This document shows, in pieces, positions 34,485 through 42,296 of a stretch of DNA of 64,000 nucleotides. Positions within the stretch are counted from its first letter, which is position 1. Every line of letters begins with the position of its first letter. The DNA is from Allolucifera butyrica. GTDB lineage: Bacteria > Bacillota > Negativicutes > Sporomusales > UPPP01. The stretch spans positions 100,736 through 164,735 of the forward strand of contig NZ_UPPP01000133.1 in assembly GCF_900476375.1 (NCBI RefSeq), written 5' to 3'. Both the position numbers and the translations under genes were made by a program. Below the pieces are notes generated by a model. That model did not search any database. It was not told the origin of the DNA and saw nothing but the letters and a program-made list of their open reading frames with translations.

Positions 34485-36605
34485 CTAAACCGGGGTTGCT
34501 ACCGCCGCCAACAGCAGCACCAGGAGAAAAACCAAAATGTAGGCCAGATATCCGTAAAGGCGGCCATGCTGGATACCGGCGATAACTCCGGATTTTCTCC
34601 GGATAAAACGGAGTATATTTTCATAGGGGCGCATGCTTAATATTTGAGTAATGTTTGTTTTTACTTCCAGGGTTACCGGTATTTTCCCCTCGCCTTTTTG
34701 CAGCCGGCGTCGAACCTGAAAATTGGTGAACCCGCTGAACAGCATCCGGTAGGTGTTACTATAGGCAGTTGCTGAATACTGACTGTAAGGACCGTAATAC
34801 GTATTCCCTCCCAGCCATGGCTTCACGCTTCTCATGGCATAGGGGCGGCGCGTTCCGGTTGCTACCAGCCGGGCCAGAACCGCAAACACAATAAACCAAA
34901 GAAGAATGTAGGTAGGAGCAATGCTGGCCGCTCCGTCCGCCGCCGGTTGAAGCACAACCCCCGGCACAGGCAGCCAGTTAAACAGTCTGCCGCCAAGCTT
35001 TGGCAACAAGTCCCCCGGGGAACCGGTGTGAAAAACAGCCGGTACAATTTGGCCAACCACATGCAATTTGGGGAAATAACTATCCGTGATTGGGGCTAGA
35101 CAAGCAACCAAGAAGGTGGGAAAAAAGCCAACCAAGGCACAGAAACCCGCCAAGCCAAACAGCGATAATTTTACGGTTAAGGGAAACTTGATTTTTCCGT
35201 CATTTTCCGCTTTATTCCTGGCACCCAAACGGCTACGCCCCGTAAAGATATACAGATAAACCCGTAAAAAGGCGGTAAATGCCAGAGCAGACCCCATTGC
35301 CACCATAATAATTGCGAAGACAGAAACCATTTTGCCACCCACCGTTAGACCATGATAGGTCTGAAACAGGCTTTGCAATCCCAGCCATTCTGCGGTAAAG
35401 CCACTGAAGGGAGCAACGGCGGCCAGTGAAAGGCAGGCAACAAGAAAGGTGACGGCAATGACCGGCATTTGCCGGTAGAGTCCTCCCAGAGAATTCAAAT
35501 TCGTAGTTCCCATGGCCTTTTCAATTTCTCCCATAGCCAGAAAAGCCAGCGCTTTGGCCAGGCCGTGAGAAACGATAAGCACCAGCAATGCCAGAAAAGC
35601 CAGTCCGGCAAAAGAGTTTTGACCATGATTGGTAAAGATACTAATCAGGCCGATATCCAACAGCATGAAACTGATATTCTCGATGCTGCTATAGCCCAAA
35701 ACCCGTCTCAAATTGCGCAAGGTGGCGGCATATAAGGCTCCCAGAAAAAAGCCGGTACTGCCGATTAGGAGTAAAGCCAGGGCAATTCCGTCCGGTATTG
35801 TCCGGAACCAGTCAAAATAAGCGCGCAATATACCGTAGATTCCGAGATTGACCAGGCTGCCGGCCAGCAAAGCGCCCAGATTTCCCGGCACCACGCTGTA
35901 GGCACGGGGCAGCCAGAATTGCACCGGCAAAAAACCGCTCTTTACGCCAAACCCTATAAGGGTCAGAATTACCACGGTCATTTGCATCGCCGGACCGGAA
36001 AGCTGAAATGCCCGGGCTATACTGGTAAATTCCAGCGATAAACCGGTTCTTCCCAGCAATAAAATAGCAATCACGAGCGCCAGAAAGCCAATTTCACCGG
36101 CTACAATGGTAAGATACGCCGCCATTCGGACATGCCGCTTTAAATTGTTGGTCAAAACATAGCAGAAAGCAGTGATAGACATTCCTTCCCAGGCAATCAG
36201 CAGCGGAATTGCATTTTGCGCCGTAAGCAATAAGTTGGTGAAAAAATATTGGGCGGCAACCGATACAAAAGCCCACGTACCGGTCCCATAAAGCGCTTCA
36301 TTGCCGCGTTTTGCCCCCACACTGTAAAGCGCCGTTAAAAACCCGATGGTTCCCAGCAAGGTGAGAAAAAAGGCGCTCAGCTGGTCCAGCTTCCATAACC
36401 ACAGCCCGGTGGGCCAGATCTGCCCCCAGGCGCCTAATGCCAGACCGTTACCGGCTACCAGCCGGTTGATCCCCAAAAACACATCGAGAAGACAAAATAC
36501 GGCAAGAAACGACCAACCCATCACTAAATTATTTTTTCTGACGATTGCCCACACCAACCCGATTGTAAAAAAGCCTGCCGTTGTAAACCAGAATAACCCA
36601 TTCAC
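34485..36605 (-). CDS. Ehr complex antiporter-like membrane subunit (HyfB/NuoL-like)
   Basis: 706 residues with about 16 membrane segments, related to HyfB/HycC, NuoL and MrpA. The central core keeps the helix-5 Glu (LLIAWEGMSI, near 137) and the helix-7 Lys (FGVKSGFLP, near 224) used in proton translocation, while the next helix reads LLAGSLVNLG, where ion-pumping relatives usually carry a Lys or His. It starts with GTG at 36605, overlapping closely the end of the small-subunit gene. In a working complex it would move H+ or Na+; here with a catalytically altered large subunit the driving reaction is unknown. Confidence 0.85.
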   Translation of the reverse strand: MNGLFWFTTAGFFTIGLVWAIVRKNNLVMGWSFLAVFCLLDVFLGINRLVAGNGLALGAWGQIWPTGLWLWKLDQLSAFFLTLLGTIGFLTALYSVGAKRGNEALYGTGTWAFVSVAAQYFFTNLLLTAQNAIPLLIAWEGMSITAFCYVLTNNLKRHVRMAAYLTIVAGEIGFLALVIAILLLGRTGLSLEFTSIARAFQLSGPAMQMTVVILTLIGFGVKSGFLPVQFWLPRAYSVVPGNLGALLAGSLVNLGIYGILRAYFDWFRTIPDGIALALLLIGSTGFFLGALYAATLRNLRRVLGYSSIENISFMLLDIGLISIFTNHGQNSFAGLAFLALLVLIVSHGLAKALAFLAMGEIEKAMGTTNLNSLGGLYRQMPVIAVTFLVACLSLAAVAPFSGFTAEWLGLQSLFQTYHGLTVGGKMVSVFAIIMVAMGSALAFTAFLRVYLYIFTGRSRLGARNKAENDGKIKFPLTVKLSLFGLAGFCALVGFFPTFLVACLAPITDSYFPKLHVVGQIVPAVFHTGSPGDLLPKLGGRLFNWLPVPGVVLQPAADGAASIAPTYILLWFIVFAVLARLVATGTRRPYAMRSVKPWLGGNTYYGPYSQYSATAYSNTYRMLFSGFTNFQVRRRLQKGEGKIPVTLEVKTNITQILSMRPYENILRFIRRKSGVIAGIQHGRLYGYLAYILVFLLVLLLAAVATPV

Positions 36606-36608
36606 GGA

Positions 36609-37388
36609 TCACACCGCCCTTCCATTTTGCTTAACCGCTGTCAAAAGCCCGTTAAGCAGCGCATAGGGATTCGGGGGACACCCCGGTATTTTTACATCTA
36701 CCGGCAAAAAATCCGTGACCGGACCGGCAAACCGTTCGCTGTTTTTAAAAAGACCGCCGCTTAAGGCGCAGACGCCGGTTGCGATTACAATACGCGGCCG
36801 TGGCATGGCCTCATAGGCTTCCAGTAAAACCGGCCGCATCGGCAGGGTAACGGCTCCGGTTACCAGTAGAACATCCGCATGCCTGGGGGATGCGGTAAAA
36901 AAGATTCCCAACCGGTGAAAGTTGTAGTACGGGTTAGACAACGCCGCGATTTCCGACTCGCAAGCATTGCAAGACCCCGTATCAATGTGGCGCACATGCA
37001 ATGACCGGTTAAATAGGGGCAGGAGCCCTTTGACCGCTGTCTTTTCGCGCAGGATTTCCTCCACCGGCGCCTTGGCGTTGCCAATATCAGTACGGTCGGC
37101 CCGGTCCAACCGGCCGGGGCTCAGCACCCCTTGCGGGCAGACTTCCATACAGACACCACAGCCAATGCAATTGTCAGAGTTGATGTTTATGGTTCCTGTT
37201 TCTGCCGTTTTCTCCTGAATCGCTCCGGCAGGGCACACGTCCCGGCAAGTCCGGCACTCACCACACGGCCCGGTACTGACCGGAATCCGCTGCCAGCCGG
37301 CATGTTCCCCGGAAATATTCTTTCCTGCCGGGTAGGACACGGTGGACCTACCGCTGGCGATACCGCTTCGCAACCATTTTGCCCACAT
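36609..37388 (-). CDS. Ehr complex small subunit fused to a 2x[4Fe-4S] ferredoxin (HyfH+HyfI-like)
   Basis: 259 residues. The N-terminal part holds two ferredoxin-type [4Fe-4S] motifs (Cys42/45/48/52 and Cys74/77/80/84). The C-terminal part is a NuoB/HyfI-like small subunit that retains all four proximal-cluster cysteines: Cys140 and Cys143 in SCNAC, Cys207 in TGVCALSG, Cys237 in PGCPPNP. Three intact FeS clusters mean electron transfer is preserved. It is encoded directly between the large subunit and the HyfB-like gene. Confidence 0.9.
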   Translation of the reverse strand: MWAKWLRSGIASGRSTVSYPAGKNISGEHAGWQRIPVSTGPCGECRTCRDVCPAGAIQEKTAETGTININSDNCIGCGVCMEVCPQGVLSPGRLDRADRTDIGNAKAPVEEILREKTAVKGLLPLFNRSLHVRHIDTGSCNACESEIAALSNPYYNFHRLGIFFTASPRHADVLLVTGAVTLPMRPVLLEAYEAMPRPRIVIATGVCALSGGLFKNSERFAGPVTDFLPVDVKIPGCPPNPYALLNGLLTAVKQNGRAV

Positions 37389-37406
37389 AACTTTCCGCCT
37401 CCCTTT

Positions 37407-38864
37407 CTATCGGTCGCAACTGGCCACGCTCAGTGCAAAGCTGGCTTCAATAATCGGAAAATCGGTCTGAATATTTTCATTGGCCGTTGCCAGCCCAAAA
37501 ACCGGCCAATTGCTGCCGGAAGCCGAGCGTATATTCCAGAAAGCAATGTTTCCTTCCCTGTCTATATTAACAATATGGCTGGTCCTTCCACGGGGAGATT
37601 CGGCCAAGCCGTGCCCCCATCCCGTCGGACTCGGGCAGGGAGTCCCTGCTCCGCTTTCCCGCCCCCACTCCGGTTCCTCCAAAAGGGAAAGCAAAAACTG
37701 AATGAGGTGCAACGATTGGGTCCATTCTTCCACCCGAACTCCAAACCGGCTAAAGGCATCCCCCGTTCCCTGGCGATTCACGGCAATCGACCAGTTGCCC
37801 CACTCAGAACCCTTGTGCCGGTAATTGAGCCGGACATCACGCCCAATTCTGTTGCCTCTTGCCACGGGTCCCACTAAATCAAAAGCCCGGGCCCATTCTT
37901 TTTTTATGATTCCGGTGCCTTTCAGCCGGTCGACAAAAGTCGGCGTCATTTTTAACAGGGACGTAAATTGTTCAAACCGCCGGGCAATGTCTTGCAGCTT
38001 AGTTAGCAGAGAACCTCCCTGCTGCGTCCAATTTACGCCGGAATCTCCATGAATGCGGACAGTGCTCCGTAAATACCGGGATCCGCATAAATCGGCATTC
38101 AGCCGCAGCAGTTCCTCTTTAATCCTGGCAAATTGAGCCTGCCCGACGGTCATTCCCGTAGCGCCTGCCAATTGGGCAAGATCACCGGCATGATTGTACA
38201 GACGTTCCATTTCGCCGAGCAGCACCCGTTCCTGCTCCTGCCGTATTGTGGCCGGACGGCCCAGGGCCTGTTCGATGGCCCGGGTAAAAGCGACCGCGTG
38301 AGCCACGGTGGATGTCCCGGCCACCCGCTCCGCCAGCAATACCCCGTACCCCGGCTTCTTTCCCCTGCCCAGAACCTCTACCTGCCGGTGTTTATAAAAA
38401 AGCTGGCTTTCCAGAAACATAATCTGTTCTCCCAAAATATCAAACAAAAATAACAGAGATTCCGTTACATCGCTGCGAACCGGACCAAGCGGCAAATGAA
38501 AGGTGCCGGACCCATGGGCAACACCGCGAAGCTCCACCCGTTCCGGATATAACAGCGGACGTAAGTCAGGGTGATTTTCGATAATACCATCCGTTTGGTC
38601 GTGAATTTCCCGCTCCGGCCAAAGCAGTGCCGGCCATACGGCAGCCAGGGAATCAATTCGGCCGCCGCCGGGAATGATGGTTTTCAGCCATTCACAGGTC
38701 CCCTGCTTTGGCTCTCCGATAACAGCCAGGATACTCCAAGCACCTGGACTCTCTTTTAGAACTGTGTAATGAAACAACTCATATTGACCGCTGCTTCCCT
38801 TCCGGGCAAGATTCTCTTGAAATTCTACCGGAGAAAGTTCCTGGTATGGAATCATTGCGCTCAT
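37407..38864 (-). CDS. Ehr complex large subunit (HyfG/NuoD-like) lacking NiFe ligands
   Basis: 485 residues: an N-terminal NuoC-like ~120 residues fused to a group 4 hydrogenase/NuoD-like large subunit, the HyfG/HycE layout. The first NiFe motif, normally RxCGxC, is RVAGTS (Ala182, Ser185), and the C-terminal motif, normally CxxCxxR/H, reads SVASCDR (Ser479, Ser482; a lone Cys at 483). All four ligand positions are therefore lost, so no NiFe site can form. This matches energy-converting hydrogenase-related (Ehr) complexes. The neighbours conserve the rest of the complex. The reaction is unknown; hydrogen evolution is excluded on sequence grounds. Confidence 0.88.
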   Translation of the reverse strand: MSAMIPYQELSPVEFQENLARKGSSGQYELFHYTVLKESPGAWSILAVIGEPKQGTCEWLKTIIPGGGRIDSLAAVWPALLWPEREIHDQTDGIIENHPDLRPLLYPERVELRGVAHGSGTFHLPLGPVRSDVTESLLFLFDILGEQIMFLESQLFYKHRQVEVLGRGKKPGYGVLLAERVAGTSTVAHAVAFTRAIEQALGRPATIRQEQERVLLGEMERLYNHAGDLAQLAGATGMTVGQAQFARIKEELLRLNADLCGSRYLRSTVRIHGDSGVNWTQQGGSLLTKLQDIARRFEQFTSLLKMTPTFVDRLKGTGIIKKEWARAFDLVGPVARGNRIGRDVRLNYRHKGSEWGNWSIAVNRQGTGDAFSRFGVRVEEWTQSLHLIQFLLSLLEEPEWGRESGAGTPCPSPTGWGHGLAESPRGRTSHIVNIDREGNIAFWNIRSASGSNWPVFGLATANENIQTDFPIIEASFALSVASCDR

Positions 38865-38879
38865 TTTCCATCGCCTCCT

Positions 38880-40307
38880 CTACTTGCCGAAATACAGCAT
38901 TTGCTGCAAGAATACCGGCAAAATCGTCCCCATAGTCAGAGAAACAAGCAAATGCACCAGCGGCGGTACTACAGTCCGCCAGTTTTCCTGAACGGTTGCA
39001 CCATTGCCGGGATTTGCCGACGGACGTCCAAATACCATATTCAGCGCATAGCGCAGGAAGTTGGCAAACAGGATGGCCAAAAAAATCACCAGGGTGATGC
39101 CCAGCCAGGTAAATCCACCGTTGAAAGCACCCAGCAAGATCAAGAGTTCACTGATAAATAGGCCGAACGGGGGAGCTCCGGCAATTGCCAGCATCAAAAG
39201 AATCAATATAATCCCGGACCATTTCAAAGAATAAAAAACACCCCGTACCTTTTTGATTTCTGTTGTCGCATGATTAATAATCAGATTTCCCGATAAATAA
39301 AACAGACCGGGTTTGATTACGGCGTGGTTAATCATTTGCAGCAATGCGCCATAAACGCCAAGCGGCCCTAAAGTATAGCCCAAAAGGATTAAGCCCATAT
39401 TTTCCGTGCTGGAATAAGCAAAAAGCCGTTTATAGTCCCGTTGTACTCCCGTCATGGCCACCGCTACAATTACGGTCAGGAGTCCGACACTGCGCAATAA
39501 GAGCGCCGCAAATTCCTGTTGCCCCGCCGCGGCCATAACATCATAGAATCGTAATATGCCATATAAGGCTACATTAATTTTAATTCCGGACATCATGGCA
39601 CTGATGGGGGACGGGGCCTGGCTGTGGGCATCCGGCAGCCAGGTATGCAGCGGAACCAGGCCGGCCTTGATCCCGTACCCGACGACAATTAGCGTAAATC
39701 CCAGCTTCCGCCATAACACGGGCATGGCGGCCCCGTTATTTAATAAAAGCTCCCAGGTAAGGTGCGGTCCCGCACCTACGATAAAAATCAAGGTTCCCAA
39801 CAGGGAGGCAGCCCCACCCACTTCCATCATCACAATGTATTTCCAGGTTGCTTCCACCGTTTGCCGGTTGCTCTCAAAATCTACCAGAAACACGGCCGCA
39901 AGAGACGTCGCTTCGATCAATACCCATAACCAGATTACATTATGAACCAAAGGAACCCACAACATGGTGGCATAAAACAGCATCAACAGTTTAAAATATT
40001 GAGAATGCCGTTGATTGGAAAGGGCGTAGCGGTCAGCAGAAAAATTCAGGTAACCGGTCGAATACAAAATCGCCGTTAAGCCCACGACAGCCACAATACC
40101 GGTGATAACAAGACTCAGCCGGTCCAGACCGCCTGCTCCGGCATAAAATCCGGCCGCAGTAAATCCGGGAAATACAATGGAGCCCACCCAAAGAAGCATT
40201 ACCAATACGGCAGCCGCTACAGCAACCCATTCCCGGGTCCGCTGCCACGGTAAAAACATCAGACCAAACGCGATAGCCGGAATTACGAAGAAGAATCCGG
40301 TCAGCAT
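38880..40307 (-). CDS. Ehr complex antiporter-like membrane subunit (HyfF/NuoN-like)
   Basis: 475 residues with about 14 membrane segments, related to HyfF/MrpD/NuoN. Helix-5 Glu (LLWVLIEATS, near 125) and helix-7 Lys (GYGIKAGLVPLHTWLPDAH, near 217) are retained, along with SAMMSGIKINVALYGIL. It lies between the HyfE-like and large-subunit genes with gaps of 4 and 15 bases. A second ion-translocating arm of the same complex is likely. Confidence 0.87.
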   Translation of the reverse strand: MLTGFFFVIPAIAFGLMFLPWQRTREWVAVAAAVLVMLLWVGSIVFPGFTAAGFYAGAGGLDRLSLVITGIVAVVGLTAILYSTGYLNFSADRYALSNQRHSQYFKLLMLFYATMLWVPLVHNVIWLWVLIEATSLAAVFLVDFESNRQTVEATWKYIVMMEVGGAASLLGTLIFIVGAGPHLTWELLLNNGAAMPVLWRKLGFTLIVVGYGIKAGLVPLHTWLPDAHSQAPSPISAMMSGIKINVALYGILRFYDVMAAAGQQEFAALLLRSVGLLTVIVAVAMTGVQRDYKRLFAYSSTENMGLILLGYTLGPLGVYGALLQMINHAVIKPGLFYLSGNLIINHATTEIKKVRGVFYSLKWSGIILILLMLAIAGAPPFGLFISELLILLGAFNGGFTWLGITLVIFLAILFANFLRYALNMVFGRPSANPGNGATVQENWRTVVPPLVHLLVSLTMGTILPVFLQQMLYFGK

Positions 40308-40311
40308 CTTC

Positions 40312-40941
40312 TCACCCCTTTAAGCTGGTTAATTTATAAATCGAATGTTCTTTGATGCGCCATCCTATAAGATTTACCAGGATGGTTATAGACAGTGCCG
40401 CCCACAATACGGCCAGATAAATCGCTGTTTCGGGAAATACGGTGATTCGGTCTAACGCTTCAATTAGTAAAAGATCCGCTGCGGTATCCGCCGATAAAAG
40501 GCCGAAAAGCTGTTTACTGGGGTCGTATTTCAGCATGGCTATGCTAATGCCCAGCAGCAACAATCCGAGGGCCCCGCCGACTAGAGTGCTTTGAAATACA
40601 TAATTTCCTATTACCAAGCCAAGAACTGCTAAGAAAACATAAACTAATACGGCGAACTGGGCACTGAAGCGTTCTCTCATGTTCCGGTCATTCCACCAGT
40701 CCTTGCTAAGAATGGCGCGAATCAGGACCGGAATCGCAATGAACCGGATTGCCGCCATGGCAAACCAGCCGGACCAGGCCGCCGCATCGGCCGAGAAATA
40801 AATCTTCGCGAAATAGAGAGCCAGCACACACCCCATCTGCAAAACATATCCGGTCAGGGCCAGTCTGGTTTCTCGGACCATGCCGATCCAAATGGTAAAT
40901 AAAATCAGCATGACTACCATCCAGAGAGAAAATAATTCCAT
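40312..40941 (-). CDS. Ehr complex HyfE-like membrane subunit
   Basis: 209 residues with six or seven membrane segments and little polar sequence, matching HyfE/NuoK-type subunits in position and topology (MELFSLWMVVMLILFT at the N-terminus). It follows the NuoH-like gene by 18 bases. Sequence identity to well-studied HyfE is not obvious by eye, so the call rests on order and hydropathy. Confidence 0.75.
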   Translation of the reverse strand: MELFSLWMVVMLILFTIWIGMVRETRLALTGYVLQMGCVLALYFAKIYFSADAAAWSGWFAMAAIRFIAIPVLIRAILSKDWWNDRNMRERFSAQFAVLVYVFLAVLGLVIGNYVFQSTLVGGALGLLLLGISIAMLKYDPSKQLFGLLSADTAADLLLIEALDRITVFPETAIYLAVLWAALSITILVNLIGWRIKEHSIYKLTSLKG

Positions 40942-40959
40942 ATTTTTACCTCCCCATCT

Positions 40960-41916
40960 TTAGGCTGTGGCCACGATTTGTAAAATAATAGCGAACAGGG
41001 CGATTCCTCCCGCCGCGCCAAGATATTCACTGATCCGCAGCAAACGCAGTTTTCCCATGGAGGATTCAATCCACACAACGCAAGCGTTTAACACTAAAAA
41101 TTTTAAAAACAGGCTAAGCTCCGCCCCGGCGACAGCCACCCAATTTCCTGCCGCCGCCAGACCCCAGGGTCCGAAAATGACATTCATCAAAATAACTCCC
41201 AGTACGAAATATTTCATGGCCCCGCCCCATTCAATCAGGGCAAGGTCCGGTCCGCTATAGTCATAAAGCCGGTTCGCACCAATCATGGAAAATTCATGAT
41301 GAGAAGAGGGATTGTCTATAGGGATTCGTCCGGTTTCAGCCAGAAATACCATAAAAAAGGCCGCTATAAGCAAAATATGAACCGGGGAAAAAAACATTCC
41401 GGCCATAACCTGATTGACTACATAGGGAATGGTAGAATGAGCGGTATAACTGACACAAAGAAGGATAAGCAATAAAACGGGCTCGACATTCATCGATACA
41501 AAGCGGGCCCGGGTTGCACCCACCCCGGCGTACGGGCTGCCGCCGGCAGTCGCTCCCAGCAGCAGAAAAAAACCGCCGAGGCCCAGAATAAAGCCGCCTG
41601 CCAGCATATCCCCCGCAAAGGCCATATAGAGCGGAAATGCGGTCAATACCGGAATCAGCATGGTTACAATTAAAGGAGCGGCAAAATACACACAGGGAGC
41701 TGCGCAATAGATCCACCCTGCTGATTCGGGTCTCACCCTCTCCTTGTGAAATAGCTTCCATAAGTCCCAGTAAACCTGAAAAATACTCGGACCCTTTTTC
41801 CCCTGAACAAATTCCTTCCAGCGATTCAGAACTCCCTTAATTAACGGCGAAAGGAACAAAACAGAAAACAATTGAAAAATTTGCAACAGCATTGCTTCCG
41901 CAAGTGAATGAACCAT
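40960..41916 (-). CDS. Ehr complex NuoH/HyfC-like membrane subunit, first gene of fluoride operon
   Basis: 318 residues, eight membrane segments, NuoH/HyfC/HycD family. The conserved loop between helices reads ETGRIPIDNPSSHHEFSMI (near 203-221), and GPSIFQVYWDLWKLF near 40 is the family's quinone/interaction loop in hydrogenase-type members. It anchors the FeS-carrying arm to the membrane. The ATG at 41916 is nine bases after AAAGG; an ATG at 41925 lies inside that site. It is the first gene after three tandem fluoride riboswitches. Confidence 0.88.
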   Translation of the reverse strand: MVHSLAEAMLLQIFQLFSVLFLSPLIKGVLNRWKEFVQGKKGPSIFQVYWDLWKLFHKERVRPESAGWIYCAAPCVYFAAPLIVTMLIPVLTAFPLYMAFAGDMLAGGFILGLGGFFLLLGATAGGSPYAGVGATRARFVSMNVEPVLLLILLCVSYTAHSTIPYVVNQVMAGMFFSPVHILLIAAFFMVFLAETGRIPIDNPSSHHEFSMIGANRLYDYSGPDLALIEWGGAMKYFVLGVILMNVIFGPWGLAAAGNWVAVAGAELSLFLKFLVLNACVVWIESSMGKLRLLRISEYLGAAGGIALFAIILQIVATA

Positions 41917-41957
41917 GTAATTCATCCTTTCTTAGTTTCATGTTTTGCCAAAATAAT

Positions 41958-42037
41958 AGACTCCTGCCAATGCTATCTGCCATCAGTAGGAGTCATTACC
42001 GTGGATACGGACTTTATGGCGAACTCCAACGCCCCGA
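41958..42037 (-). promoter_or_regulatory. Tandem fluoride riboswitch 3 (nearest the Ehr operon), variant aptamer
   Basis: On the minus strand GGGCGTTGGAGTTCGCC...ACGGTAATGACTCCTACTG, then a terminator stem GACTCCT...AGGAGTC and a T-rich tail. The otherwise conserved GGCGATGG reads GGCGTTGG, one base change in a highly conserved position, so its affinity may be altered. Confidence 0.85.
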
Positions 42038-42070
42038 ACCAAATGAAGGTTATTTATCACCCCCCTAAAT

Positions 42071-42146
42071 AAAAACAGACTCCTACCACTTACGTGGTAG
42101 GAGTCATTACCGCCTGTGCGGATTTTAAGGCGAACTCCATCGCCAT
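42071..42146 (-). promoter_or_regulatory. Tandem fluoride riboswitch 2
   Basis: On the minus strand GGCGATGGAGTTCGCC, TTAAAA, P2, GCGGTAATGACTCCTACC, then the perfect terminator GACTCCTACCAC...GTGGTAGGAGTC and TGTTTTTAT. Aptamer at about 42097-42146, terminator at 42071-42106. Confidence 0.92.
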
Positions 42147-42149
42147 AAA

Positions 42150-42239
42150 TAAAAACAAAATGACCCGTGTAGGCATAACAAAAACGCCTACAGGAGTCAT
42201 TATCGTCAATGACGTTTTAAGGCGAACTCCATCGCCCCA
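42150..42239 (-). promoter_or_regulatory. Tandem fluoride riboswitch 1 (promoter-proximal)
   Basis: On the minus strand GGGGCGATGGAGTTCGCC, TTAAAA, P2 (CGTCA...TGACG), ATAATGACTCCTGTAGG, then a terminator pairing GTAGGC with GCCTAC and a T-rich tail. It begins about 20 bases after the promoter. Confidence 0.92.
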
Positions 42240-42257
42240 AGCTCAAATTTTAAACTT

Positions 42258-42287
42258 ATTATACCAGGAAGGTTTGAACGCCGTCAA
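42258..42287 (-). promoter_or_regulatory. Promoter of the Ehr-crcB operon
   Basis: On the minus strand TTGACG (42287-42282), 18 bases, TATAAT (42263-42258). The same boxes and spacer length occur before the other two island units near 45 kb. Confidence 0.8.
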
Positions 42288-42296
42288 TCAAAATAA

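Noticed and set aside
34485..41916. Functional formate hydrogenlyase or hydrogenase 4
   Set aside because: The large subunit lacks all NiFe ligand cysteines, and no formate dehydrogenase or hydrogenase maturation genes are present.
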